Positions 9,142 to 18,122 of a stretch of 64,000 nucleotides of DNA are shown piece after piece. Every line of letters begins with the position of its first letter. Position 1 is the first letter of the stretch. The notes under the pieces are model-generated. The model saw nothing but the letters and a program-made list of their open reading frames with translations. It was not told where the DNA came from and ran no database searches. Source of the DNA: Herbaspirillum sp. DW155. Lineage in GTDB: Bacteria > Pseudomonadota > Gammaproteobacteria > Burkholderiales > Burkholderiaceae_D. The DNA lies in assembly GCF_037076565.1 (NCBI RefSeq), contig NZ_AP029028.1, positions 4,526,001-4,590,000 of the forward strand, written 5' to 3'. Position numbers and translations under genes: made by a program.

Positions 9142-9621
9142 ATGGAACTAGATACCACCGATTTGCGCATCCTGAACATCCTGCAGGAGAACAGTTCGAT
9201 CAGCAATCTGGAGCTGGCCAGCCGCATCAACCTGTCACCCTCGCCGACTTTGGCCCGTGTGAAGCGTCTGGAATCGGAAGGCATCATCTCGCGCTATGTG
9301 GCGCTGGCCGATCCGCACCTGCTGGGCCTGAAGGTGAACGTATTTGTCAAAGTCATCCTGGAACGCCAGGGCGCCGAAGCACTGGCCCAGTTCGAGACGG
9401 CGGTGAGCGCCTTCGATGAAGTCATGGAAGTCTACCTGATGACGGGCGACGAGGATTACCTGCTGCGCATCGTGGTGCCGGACCTTTTGACACTGGAACA
9501 TTTCATCGTCGATCACCTGACCAAGATTCCCGGCATCAAGAACATCCGCTCCAGCTTTGCGCTGAAGCAGATCAAGTACAAGACCGCCCTGCCCACGCCC
9601 AAGATCAAGACGCGCCGCTGA
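9142..9621 (+). CDS. Lrp/AsnC family transcriptional regulator
   Basis: This 159-residue protein has an N-terminal helix-turn-helix (LDTTDLRILNILQENSSISN, then LELASRINLSPSPTLARVKRLE) and a C-terminal RAM domain (VMEVYLMTGDEDYLLRIVVPDL) that binds amino acids or related ligands. It is divergent from the AceE/MdeB-like E1 with a 274-base shared upstream region, the usual arrangement for a regulator and its target. By analogy with MdeR, an amino acid or 2-oxoacid is the probable effector; that is an inference. Confidence 0.92.
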   Translation: MELDTTDLRILNILQENSSISNLELASRINLSPSPTLARVKRLESEGIISRYVALADPHLLGLKVNVFVKVILERQGAEALAQFETAVSAFDEVMEVYLMTGDEDYLLRIVVPDLLTLEHFIVDHLTKIPGIKNIRSSFALKQIKYKTALPTPKIKTRR

Positions 9622-9640
9622 GCAGTACTGCGCAATGAAA

Positions 9641-9660
9641 AAAGGGCCGCGCGGCCCTTT
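9641..9660. terminator. Bidirectional terminator after the Lrp gene
   Basis: GGGCCGC and GCGGCCC are directly adjacent, flanked by an A-run before and a T-run after. It can serve the Lrp gene and the convergent receiver-domain gene. Confidence 0.75.
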
Positions 9661-9683
9661 GCTCTTTCTGCGCAAAACAAAAT

Positions 9684-10163
9684 TCAATGCGGATGTCCCG
9701 GCAAACCGGCCAGCCCCTCGCGCATCACGTCCTCGGCCAGCGGCGCGGCGGCCTCATCGACATTGCACCAGCGCTCCACCATCTCCACCACGCAACGCGC
9801 ATAGTGCTCGCCATCGACCGGCTTGGGCAGGTATTCGCTGGCGCCCGCCGCCAGTGCCGCACGCTCGCCCTCCGTATCGTAGGAGGGAAAGACCACCACC
9901 GGCGCCTCGGCCAGATGCTTGCTGGCGCGCAACTCACGCAAGAGGTCCAGCCCATCGCCGCACTCCATGTCGGACTCCAGCAGGATCAGGCTGGGCGCAG
10001 CGCCATCGTCCACGCGGCGGCCCTGCAGCAGGCAGCGGCGCGCCGTCTCCAGGTCCGGACAGGCGCGAAAGAGGCAATGCAGACCCGCACGCCACAAGGC
10101 GAAGCGCGCCAGCTCGGCCGCCTCTTCACTCGGGTCGATCATGATGATGCAGGGAAAACTCAT
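9684..10163 (-). CDS. Stand-alone receiver-like protein with degenerate phosphorylation site
   Basis: From ATG 10163 (AGG eight bases upstream) the protein has 159 residues with a CheY-like fold resembling Rcp1-type single receivers: MIDPSEEA at the acidic pocket, SLILLESDMECGDGLDLLRE at strand 3, PVVVFPSYD at strand 4 and EYLPKPVD at strand 5. In a normal receiver the strand-3 residue is Asp (LLD...); here it aligns with Glu (LLE), and the strand-4 Thr aligns with Pro, while the Lys of KPVD is kept. It is therefore probably a phosphorylation-independent or constitutively active-like receiver. No histidine kinase is adjacent. Confidence 0.75.
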   Translation of the reverse strand: MSFPCIIMIDPSEEAAELARFALWRAGLHCLFRACPDLETARRCLLQGRRVDDGAAPSLILLESDMECGDGLDLLRELRASKHLAEAPVVVFPSYDTEGERAALAAGASEYLPKPVDGEHYARCVVEMVERWCNVDEAAAPLAEDVMREGLAGLPGHPH

Positions 10164-10276
10164 GCTGCCTGGAAACATCCTGTAAGAGTGCACAAACCAG
10201 TGATGGCTACTGCAAACGTTTTACAGGACAGCCGCCGCGTCCGGCATCGGGAAATTCCTGACAGACGGTAACGCGG

Positions 10277-10649
10277 CTACACGCGCGCCTGTTTCAATGG
10301 CAGGTAGATGTCGGTCAGCAACTCGCCAGGCGGGGTCGCCGGCAGCAGGTTGAGGTAGTGGAGTGAAGGATTCCGGATTTTCGAAACCGGCTTCGAGGGC
10401 GATGTCGATGATGCGTCGCTGCGGCTGGAACGCCAGTTGGAGGCTGGCATGCTTCAAGCGCATCAGCAGGATGTAGCGCGCCACCCCGACGCCGGTGAAA
10501 TCGGCAAATTGCCGCTGGAAATGGAACCGCGAAAAATGCGCGACAGCCGCCAGCTGCTCCATCTCCAGCGGTGCGTGGAGATGCGCCTCGATGTGGTCGA
10601 GCACGCGCTCGAATCGGGCTTGATAGGCTTTTTTGCGGTCGTCGCTCAT
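10277..10649 (-). pseudogene. AraC-GyrI type regulator with internal deletion
   Basis: The first about 95 residues are a good AraC helix-turn-helix: VLDHIEAHLHAPLEMEQLAA, then HFSRFHFQRQFADFTGVGVA and IIDIALEAGFENPESF. Directly after that the frame shifts; the next frame reads LHYLNLLPATPPGELL and LTDIYLPLKQARV before a stop at 10277. That second stretch is the usual C-terminal end of the GyrI-like effector domain. So roughly 170-190 residues between the DNA-binding domain and the last strand have been lost, with the junction near 10355-10368. The remnant may still make an isolated DNA-binding domain with a junk tail. Confidence 0.75.
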
Positions 10650-10793
10650 GGGCTCCTCGGTTCACGGGACGTACTGTGCAAGAAACGGCGGCACAAATCC
10701 TGACCGAAATTGCGCATCGTGTTGCGGGAGACTGGCCGCCATGATCGCTGCCATGTTAAAACACCGGCTTTGCATCGATCCGGATTTCCCTCC

Positions 10794-11654
10794 ATGTCTT
10801 CCCCCATTCTGCTGATGCTGGCCATCTGCGCCGTCTGGCTGCCCGCCCTGCCGCTGGCGGGACGGCTGTCCATCCCCGCCTGGCTGCCGCTGCTGGTGCT
10901 GGCCGTTACCGCGGGTCTCTTCAATGGCCAACTCACTCTGATCGCCGCAGCCGGGCTCGCCCTGTTGGGGATGACAGCATGGACCAGTACGCATGCGCGC
11001 AGCGCATGGCAACGTCATATCCTGCTGAGCGTGACACTGCTGCTCGCCCTGCTGCTGGCATTGCATCGCTGGCCGGGCTTCCACAATGTGCTGATCGTCC
11101 CGGCAACGGCCATCACAGCCGATGCGCGGCCCTTCATGCTGTATGCCAATATCGACAAGGGAGCGGCCGGACTGCTGTTGCTGGCCCTGCTCGCGCCGCG
11201 CTGCCATGCGTGGAAGGAATGGCGCAGCGCCTTGTGCATGACCGTGCCGCCGGCTGCCTTCACCATCGTCCTGGTGATGGGCTTGGGCTGTCTCGCCGGC
11301 ATGGTCAAACCCGATCTGAAGTGGCCGGAATTCACGCCGGCGTTCCTCATCATCAATCTGCTGTTGACGGTAGTGGCGGAAGAGGCCTTCTTCCGTGGCG
11401 TGATCCATCATCGTCTGCAGCGCGCATTGCAGAAGCTGCGCGGTGGCAGCTCGCTGGCGCTGCTCGTATCGGCATCGCTGTTCGCCGCAGCCCACCTCGG
11501 CGGTGGCCTGATCTATGCGGCGCTGGCGGGCGTGGCCGGTCTCGGCTATGGCTGGGTGTTCCAGCGCACGGGGCGCATCGAAGCGGCCATCGTCCTGCAC
11601 TTCGTGCTCAATGCCGTGCACTTCCTCGGCTTCACCTATCCCGCGCTGGCCTGA
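10794..11654 (+). CDS. CPBP (CAAX-type) family intramembrane metalloprotease
   Basis: From ATG 10794 the protein is 286 residues and almost wholly membrane-embedded, with about eight hydrophobic segments. Three conserved motifs of the family are seen: VVAEEAFFRGVI (EExxxR), FAAAHLGGG and VLHFVLNAVHF (HxxxN). The Glu and His residues coordinate metal in Rce1-like proteases. The in-frame sequence before 10794 is not hydrophobic and not conserved, so it was excluded. Divergent from the AraC-GyrI remnant; the substrate is unknown. Confidence 0.87.
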   Translation: MSSPILLMLAICAVWLPALPLAGRLSIPAWLPLLVLAVTAGLFNGQLTLIAAAGLALLGMTAWTSTHARSAWQRHILLSVTLLLALLLALHRWPGFHNVLIVPATAITADARPFMLYANIDKGAAGLLLLALLAPRCHAWKEWRSALCMTVPPAAFTIVLVMGLGCLAGMVKPDLKWPEFTPAFLIINLLLTVVAEEAFFRGVIHHRLQRALQKLRGGSSLALLVSASLFAAAHLGGGLIYAALAGVAGLGYGWVFQRTGRIEAAIVLHFVLNAVHFLGFTYPALA

Positions 11655-11666
11655 AGCAGTCCGTCA

Positions 11667-12233
11667 TCACGGGGCGATCCACTGCCCCTGCCACTGCCCC
11701 TGCCCGCCCTCGAAACGCGCGCGGCGATGCTGGCCCGGCGTGAGGTCCAGCATCTCGATGCGCTCCAGCACCACCTCCACAAGCGCGAAATTCTCGAAGC
11801 CATCACTGCTGCCCTGCTCCGGCACGCGGCCTTCGTCCGGTTGCGCCAGACGCGTGCCGGGCGCATGCGGGGTCTTGTACAGGATCAGCGTATGGGGCCG
11901 CGCGCCCGACCACATGCGGCCGATGCGCACCGCATCCGCCACCACGTTTGCCCTGCCGTTGAGGCGTAATTGCAGGTGCCGGTCCAGGTCCAGCCCGAGC
12001 ATGGCCACCCGCTCATCGGCGCGGATCTCGGCCAGCTTGGGTGAGCGCAGATCGGTGTGGAAGCACAGCGTGTGGCGGGATTCATCGGCCTCGCGCAAGA
12101 CGATGGAACACAGCTGGGGCGCGCCATCCAGGCCGAGGGTGGCAAGTTGCCAGATGGTAAAAGGCGAGCGTACGGGACTGGCGCCACGGCGCAGCTCATC
12201 CCAGATCAGGGTGTGGAGTTCGGGCAAGTTCAT
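11667..12233 (-). CDS. Pyridoxamine 5'-phosphate oxidase-like FMN-binding protein (Alr4036 type)
   Basis: This 188-residue protein has a PNPOx split-barrel fold. It starts MNLPELHTLIWDELRRGA, continues through PFTIWQLATLGLDGAPQ and HTLCFHTDLRSPKLAEIRAD, and ends with a strand region about ten residues before the terminus. This is the layout of the Alr4036-type family, for which flavin binding is likely but no substrate is established. An earlier in-frame Met at 12284 is rejected because the extra residues are not conserved. It converges on the CPBP gene with only 12 bases between stops. Confidence 0.8.
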   Translation of the reverse strand: MNLPELHTLIWDELRRGASPVRSPFTIWQLATLGLDGAPQLCSIVLREADESRHTLCFHTDLRSPKLAEIRADERVAMLGLDLDRHLQLRLNGRANVVADAVRIGRMWSGARPHTLILYKTPHAPGTRLAQPDEGRVPEQGSSDGFENFALVEVVLERIEMLDLTPGQHRRARFEGGQGQWQGQWIAP

Positions 12234-12439
12234 GCCGCATTGTAGAGCCTGGTGTGGTCGTGCAGGAAAGCTTGCCGCAGCCAATCCCGAGTCAATCGCG
12301 CGGCGACATCTTCATGTCAGGTCGACGTCAGTGCATTGTCAGAGCGCTGTGCCACCATGACGAAACAGCATCATCCATCGAAGTCCAGAACGCAGCACCT
12401 TGCCCTCCCGCACCACGGCGGGAACCCACGGAGGCTGGC

Positions 12440-12760
12440 ATGAAACGCTACTGGTCGCTCAGGCAGATTCCCGCATTCCCCGGTCTTGACCGCCGCCCGT
12501 ATCTGGCGCGCTGGCACGCTGTCTCTCTGCGCTTGCAGCGTCACGGGCAAGCCTGGCTGGGTCTGCTGGCCTGCGCCCTGCTCGCGGCGCTGGGCCGCGC
12601 ACTCGGCCTGGGCCATCCCGGCAGCATCGTGACTGCGCTGGCGGGCGCGCAATGCTATTGCCATGTGTATCTCCACATGGCGCGCCGTCACTGCCGACGC
12701 CTCCTGATACGCAGTGACGGCGCCGAGGTCAATGACGCAGACCGCACCGCGCTCCAATGA
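12440..12760 (+). CDS. Small hypothetical membrane protein
   Basis: From ATG 12440, with GGAGG five bases upstream, the frame gives 106 residues. It has one hydrophobic segment (about residues 40-58, LGLLACALLAALGRALGLG) flanked by basic, Trp/His/Arg-rich ends (MKRYWSLRQIPAFPGLDRRP). It is divergent from the PNPOx gene and ends just before the pobA terminator. I recognise no family; the strong ribosome site is the main support for it being a gene. Confidence 0.55.
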   Translation: MKRYWSLRQIPAFPGLDRRPYLARWHAVSLRLQRHGQAWLGLLACALLAALGRALGLGHPGSIVTALAGAQCYCHVYLHMARRHCRRLLIRSDGAEVNDADRTALQ

Positions 12761-12782
12761 AAACGCCCGCTTGCGCGGGCGT
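12755..12782 (-). terminator. Terminator of pobA
   Basis: ACGCCCGC and GCGGGCGT pair around TTGC at 12763-12782. Read on the minus strand the stem is followed by TTTTCATT, 25 bases after the pobA stop. Confidence 0.8.
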
Positions 12783-12806
12783 CTCGGACTTCTGCTACGG
12801 TGCGAC

Positions 12807-14015
<1,209 letters not shown>

Positions 14016-14193
14016 TTACGCACTGGTGCAAAAGTCCGGAAAAAGCGCAACGTCATCTGTTCTTATTCTTCGTATGGCGAGAATCTTAGACGCCACCCGC
14101 CGAATTAAAAATGGATGATTCCGCCAAATACTTGTACTATTTTTACAGCACCCGACAACACCGACTCACCCTGCCGCACCGCATGGAGACCCG

Positions 14194-15105
14194 ATGCCCC
14201 TGCCCCGCAACAAACCCCGCACCAGCGAAGTGCCGCAATTCTCCTTGTATGGAGAGGCTTCCCGGCCGGAAGATGCCGAGTCCGTCCACATCGAACTGAT
14301 CGAGACGCGCAGCCGCGTGCACGACTGGCATATTGCACCGCACACACATGCCGGACTTTTTCAGGTACTTTTTTTAATGTCCGGCCACGTCAGTGCGCTG
14401 ATGGAAGAAGAGGTATGGGAAGTCGACGGCCCGGTGGTCATCACCATCCATCCTTCGCTGGTGCATGGCTTCGACTTTTCGGAGCAGGCTGTCGGCTTCG
14501 TGCTGACCGTCGATCCGCACGTGGTGTTTTCGGCAGGTGGCGGCGAGGGACATGGCGAGTTGTTCTCCCCCTTGTTCCTGCGCCCGATGGCCATCGAACT
14601 GGGGCGCGTGCCGGCCTTGCGCGAACGCATGGAGACCTTGCTGCGCCTGCTCATCGCCGAATCGGAAGCGCCCCGCACCGGCCACACGCTGATGCTCGAA
14701 TGGCTGGCACGCAGCGTGATGCTGCTGCTGGTGCGGCTGGAAGCGGATCATCGCACGGCCGAACTGTCGGGGCGCGGCGACTTTGAATTGTTCAGCCGCT
14801 TTCGCGCGCTGGTAGAGCAGCATTTCAAGGAGCAGTGGCAGGTGACGGTGTATGCCGAGCGGCTGCGCATCACGCCCAGCCGGCTCAATCGGCTGTGCCT
14901 GAAGCTGGCCGGTCATTCGGCCTTCGACCTGGCGCAGCAGCGGCTGATCCTGGAGGCGTGCCGCAAGCTGACCTATGTGCCTTCAGGCATCTCGACCATT
15001 GCCTATGAACTGGGCTTTCAGGATCCGGCGTATTTCAGCCGGCTCTTCAAGCGGCATATGGGGATGACGCCCAAGGAATACCGGCGCACGCATGTGGAGG
15101 AATAA
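14194..15105 (+). CDS. pobR: AraC-family activator of pobA
   Basis: This 303-residue protein has an N-terminal cupin-type sensor (WHIAPHTHAGLFQVLFLMSG) and a C-terminal AraC double helix-turn-helix (VTVYAERLRITPSRLNRLCL and ISTIAYELGFQDPAYFSRLF, then KRHMGMTPKEYR). It is divergent from pobA. AraC-type PobR proteins activate pobA in response to 4-hydroxybenzoate in Azotobacter and Pseudomonas, which fits. The IclR-type PobR of Acinetobacter is unrelated. Confidence 0.88.
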   Translation: MPLPRNKPRTSEVPQFSLYGEASRPEDAESVHIELIETRSRVHDWHIAPHTHAGLFQVLFLMSGHVSALMEEEVWEVDGPVVITIHPSLVHGFDFSEQAVGFVLTVDPHVVFSAGGGEGHGELFSPLFLRPMAIELGRVPALRERMETLLRLLIAESEAPRTGHTLMLEWLARSVMLLLVRLEADHRTAELSGRGDFELFSRFRALVEQHFKEQWQVTVYAERLRITPSRLNRLCLKLAGHSAFDLAQQRLILEACRKLTYVPSGISTIAYELGFQDPAYFSRLFKRHMGMTPKEYRRTHVEE

Positions 15106-15129
15106 AACCGCCGCGCCCCGGGAAGCGCT

Positions 15130-15240
15130 GGCGCGCCTTCGATACGCGGCTTCGCCGCTACTCAGGTCGAACGGGTTGTGGAACATCCATCCAACAGGCG
15201 AGGCGAAGGAAGGCTTTCCTTGACACACCCTCCCACCGTT
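15130..15240. repeat. Direct repeat copy A (111 bp)
   Basis: This segment recurs 144 bases downstream at 15274-15384 with only a couple of differences. Each copy begins with a REP-like hairpin, CCTTCGATACGCGGC then TTCGCCGCTACTCAGG, followed by a unit including AACAGGCGAGGCGAAGGAAG. It lies between the convergent pobR and the IclR regulator gene. Confidence 0.85.
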
Positions 15241-15273
15241 GCTTGATACACCCGCCTACCGTTCGGGCTGGCA

Positions 15274-15384
15274 GGCGCGCCTTCGATACGCGGCTTCGCC
15301 GCTACTCAGGTCGAACGGGTGGTGGCACATCCATCCAACAGGCGAGGCGAAGGAAGGCTTTCCTTGACACACCCTCCCACCGTT
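15274..15384. repeat. Direct repeat copy B (111 bp)
   Basis: Second copy of the 15130-15240 unit. It runs into an inverted REP-like copy at 15381-15419 (CCGTTCGGGCTGAGTA ... GTATCGAAGC), so the region forms a REP cluster with both orientations. Confidence 0.85.
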
Positions 15385-15419
15385 CGGGCTGAGTAGGCCC
15401 GCAGGGCCGTATCGAAGCA
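15381..15419 (-). repeat. REP-like palindromic unit, inverted orientation
   Basis: CCGTTCGGGCTGAGTA, a GGCCC-GCA-GGGCC hairpin and GTATCGAAGC make the reverse-complement form of the unit at 15136 and 15280. The flanks are conserved but the central stem differs (GCGGC/GCCGC in the other copies). Confidence 0.75.
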
Positions 15420-15479
15420 TCACCGATGCCTGGCGCAAAAACAAAAATGACAGCCCCATCTTCGAATCCCAGCCAAGCC

Positions 15480-16280
15480 TCACAGCAGCGCTCCCAGCTC
15501 CACCTGTATCTTCAACATGGCCGGCAGGCAGCGTTCCACCATGTCTTCCAGTTTCATGCGGGCCGCGTGCACGCTGATGTTCATCGCCGCCACCACCTCG
15601 CCACGAAAATTGCGCACCGGCACGGCCATGGTGCGCAGGCCCAGTTCCAGTTCCTGGTCCACCAGCGCGTAACCCTGTGCACGGGCGCGCGCGATCTCCA
15701 GGCCCAGCCGTTCAACGTCGGTGATGGTATGGGCCGTAATGGCTTCCGGTTGGGCCCGCGCGAGGATGGCATCGAGCTGCGCCTGCGGCAGGTTGGCCAG
15801 CAGGATGCGACCATTTGCGGTGCAATAGGCCGGTACCCGCGTGCCCGGCTGCAAGGTGGTCGAGACCAGTTGTCCCGCGCTCACCGCCGCCACGCACACC
15901 AGCTGGTCATGATCGAGCACCCCGCAGGAGGCCGCCTCGCCGAGCGAATAGGCCAGCCGGTACAAGAGCGGCTGCACGATGCGCGGCAGCCGCGCCGAAT
16001 GCAGATAGGACTGGCCCAGCCGCAGCACCATCGGCGTGAGCGAGAAAGTCTTGTTGTCGTGCCGCATGTAGCCCAGGTGCGTGAGCGTAATCAGGTAGCG
16101 GCGCGCGGCAGCGCGGGTCAGGCCGGTCAGCTGCGCGACCTCGGCGATGGTCAGGCGCGAACGCTCCTGATCAAAGGCTTCGATGACCTGCAGGCCCTTT
16201 TCCAGCCCGGCCACCAGGTCACGCTTCAAGGGACCGTCCTCGCCCTCCCCCGGCTCTTCATCGATTTGCTCTTGCTGCAT
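15480..16280 (-). CDS. IclR-family regulator, probable regulator of pcaHG
   Basis: This 266-residue protein has a winged helix-turn-helix (LTIAEVAQLTGLTRAAARRY) and an IclR effector domain (RVPAYCTANGRILLANLP; GYALVDQELELGLRTMAVPV). It belongs to the PcaR/PcaU/PobR branch that controls aromatic acid catabolism, and it is a paralogue of the regulator at 34867. It is divergent from pcaH, and the shared 251-base region carries a perfect inverted repeat at 16351-16367. The effector is probably protocatechuate or beta-ketoadipate; this is by family analogy. Confidence 0.88.
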   Translation of the reverse strand: MQQEQIDEEPGEGEDGPLKRDLVAGLEKGLQVIEAFDQERSRLTIAEVAQLTGLTRAAARRYLITLTHLGYMRHDNKTFSLTPMVLRLGQSYLHSARLPRIVQPLLYRLAYSLGEAASCGVLDHDQLVCVAAVSAGQLVSTTLQPGTRVPAYCTANGRILLANLPQAQLDAILARAQPEAITAHTITDVERLGLEIARARAQGYALVDQELELGLRTMAVPVRNFRGEVVAAMNISVHAARMKLEDMVERCLPAMLKIQVELGALL

Positions 16281-16348
16281 GCTCTCCCGCCCTGTGGATA
16301 AAACAAGCTGACACGCGCCGTTTTCCGTTCAATACAAAAAATCGGCCA

Positions 16349-16369
16349 TTTGTGCGATTCTCGCACAAA
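16349..16369. promoter_or_regulatory. Probable IclR-family operator, pcaHG promoter region
   Basis: The core TGTGCGATTCTCGCACA (16351-16367) is a perfect inverted repeat with a five-base centre, and one further TT/AA pair extends each arm. The same half-sites and spacing recur at 34685, 34704, 34773 and 37421, all upstream of pca-linked genes. Confidence 0.75.
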
Positions 16370-16531
16370 GCGGGCGCATGGCGCATATGCTGCGCTGCGT
16401 TGGCCTTGAGAGCGAAGGTCTGCTTGCCTACTATCTGTCCACACCCAAGCACGGCGCGCCAATCGCACATTCCGGCAGGCAAGGAATCCGAGGACGACGC
16501 CGCAATCACAACGTCGACCTGAGGAGACCTC

Positions 16532-17224
16532 ATGCAATTCGATGCCATCGAACCCGGTGTCTATCCGGAACTGATCTATCCCCCTTACAAGTCCACCGTC
16601 AAGCGCGGCCCCACGCAAGCACCGCTGCGCGTGCGCGACGAGACCGCCACCGGCACCAACCTGTTCGCCTCGCCCAAGCTGATCCTGCCGCACGACATGG
16701 ACCTGACCAAGCAGGGCAAGGGCGAGCCGCTGGGCGAGAAGATCGTCGTCACCGGCCGCGTGCTCGATGAAGACGGCAAGCCGGTGCGCAACTCCCTGCT
16801 GGAAGTCTGGCAATGCAATGCCGCGGGCCGCTACTTCCACAAGAAGGACCAGCACGATGCGCCGCTGGACCCCAACTTCACCGGCTTCGGCAAGATGCTC
16901 ACCGATGACAATGGCCGTTATCGCTTTGTCTCGATCAAGCCCGGCCCGTATCCCTGGGGCAACCACCACAAGGCCTGGCGTCCGGCGCACATCCACTTCT
17001 CGCTGTTCGGCAATGTCTATGCACAGCGACTGGTGACGCAGATGTACTTCCCCAACGATCCGCTGTTCGCCTACGACCCGATCTTCCAGAGCATTCCTGA
17101 CGAAGCCGCGCGCCAGCGCCTGATCTCGCGCTTCTCGATGGAAGAGACGGTGGACGACAAGATGCTGGGCTATGAATTCGATATCGTCCTGCGCGGCCGC
17201 AACGCCACGCCCATGGGCATCTGA
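16532..17224 (+). CDS. pcaH: Protocatechuate 3,4-dioxygenase beta subunit
   Basis: This 230-residue intradiol ring-cleavage subunit carries the non-haem Fe(III) site. It opens protocatechuate to 3-carboxy-cis,cis-muconate. The LEVWQCNAAGRY signature and the PAHIHFSLFG stretch with the His ligands are present, as is YPWGNHHKAWRP. GAGGAG lies about six bases upstream of the ATG. It is followed by pcaG 19 bases later; the two subunits form the dioxygenase. Confidence 0.97.
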   Translation: MQFDAIEPGVYPELIYPPYKSTVKRGPTQAPLRVRDETATGTNLFASPKLILPHDMDLTKQGKGEPLGEKIVVTGRVLDEDGKPVRNSLLEVWQCNAAGRYFHKKDQHDAPLDPNFTGFGKMLTDDNGRYRFVSIKPGPYPWGNHHKAWRPAHIHFSLFGNVYAQRLVTQMYFPNDPLFAYDPIFQSIPDEAARQRLISRFSMEETVDDKMLGYEFDIVLRGRNATPMGI

Positions 17225-17243
17225 GAACGAGGCAGGAGACCAC

Positions 17244-17756
17244 ATGAGCAACATCACCACTTCGCAAACCATCGGCCCCTTCCCGCACGAAGCCTGGGCC
17301 TGGGCCGTAGAACTGACGTCCCGCGTGGACAGCAGCGCACCGCAGGTCAAGATCAGCGGCGCCATCCTCGACGGTGACGGCGTACCCATCAACGACGCCT
17401 GGGCAGAAGCCTGGGTGCCTGGCAGTGTGGCGGCAGAAGCGTCACATGCCATTCCCGGATATCGCCGCGTACCCACCAACGAAGAGGGCGGTTTCACTTT
17501 TTCGCTGTCCCTGCCGCAAGCGCCTGCCGGCAAGCCGGTTGCCTACGTGACCGTGTTTGCACGCGGCCTGATCAAGCACCAGTTCACCGCCATCTTCCTG
17601 GAAGACGACCCGGCGCTGGCGCAATCGGCCCTGCTGGAACAAGTCCCGGCCAATCGCCGCGACACCCTGATCGCACGCAAGCAGCCTGACGGCAGCTATC
17701 AGTGGGACATCCACATGCAAGGCGCGCGCGAGACGGTATTCTTCGACTACACCTGA
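17244..17756 (+). CDS. pcaG: Protocatechuate 3,4-dioxygenase alpha subunit
   Basis: From ATG 17244 (AGGAGAC upstream) the protein is 170 residues beginning MSNITTSQTIGPFPHEAWAW. It has the alpha-subunit version of the intradiol fold, with ISGAILDGDGVPINDAWAEA in place of the catalytic beta-subunit motif. It pairs with PcaH. An in-frame start at 17172 would lie inside pcaH and is rejected. It is slightly shorter than typical PcaG (about 190-200 residues). Confidence 0.95.
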   Translation: MSNITTSQTIGPFPHEAWAWAVELTSRVDSSAPQVKISGAILDGDGVPINDAWAEAWVPGSVAAEASHAIPGYRRVPTNEEGGFTFSLSLPQAPAGKPVAYVTVFARGLIKHQFTAIFLEDDPALAQSALLEQVPANRRDTLIARKQPDGSYQWDIHMQGARETVFFDYT

Positions 17757-17796
17757 ACGCCCGTTACGGCGTGACGACCCTGGGATCCGCAGGCAC

Positions 17797-18064
17797 AGGG
17801 CCTGTTCACCTTCAATCTGCGAGTGCGAGAGGTCGCCAAGCGTTGACTGCCTAGGCGCAGCGACGCGCCGTGGTGGTGCCACGGCAAGGAGCTGCAACAA
17901 CGGCAGGCGACGCTTGGCGGCCTCTCCCGGAGGGTTGCCCCCAGAAGGCGCGCTGGCCGCGTTGCACGTCAGGGCTGGTGGCACCACCACCAGCCCTGCC
18001 GCGCGCCTTGCCAGCACGCCTTCTGGGGGCAACGCATCTCGCAGATTGAAGGTGAACAGGCCCT
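17797..18064. repeat. Structured 268-bp element with 27-bp perfect terminal inverted repeats (copy 1)
   Basis: Terminal arms 17797-17823 and 18038-18064 are perfect 27-base inverted repeats. Inside are two large hairpins: an imperfect one starting at 17829, and a 17-pair stem at 17934-18033 that encloses GCTGGCCGCGTTGCAC (17952-17967) and CGCGCGCCTTGCCAGC (18000-18015) and an inner 12-pair hairpin. The same two 16-base segments, TGCGAG after the left arm and GCAT before the right arm occur in the element at 55068-55336, but the stems there have different sequences. It interrupts the pca operon between pcaG and pcaB and contains no gene. Confidence 0.88.
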
Positions 18065-18122
18065 AGCCTGCCGGATCCTGTTCGCGTTGGATCACGCCGC
18101 AAGGGCAAGCACTGGAGACTAC

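Noticed and set aside
7203-9419. Very long open frame opposite the AceE/MdeB-like gene
   Set aside because: It is a high-GC antisense shadow; the minus-strand frame has full E1 motifs and the plus-strand protein is His/Arg/Gln-rich with no domain.
17757-18122. Possible gene in the pcaG-pcaB gap
   Set aside because: Both strands give only repeat-derived frames; the sequence is explained by the structured element.
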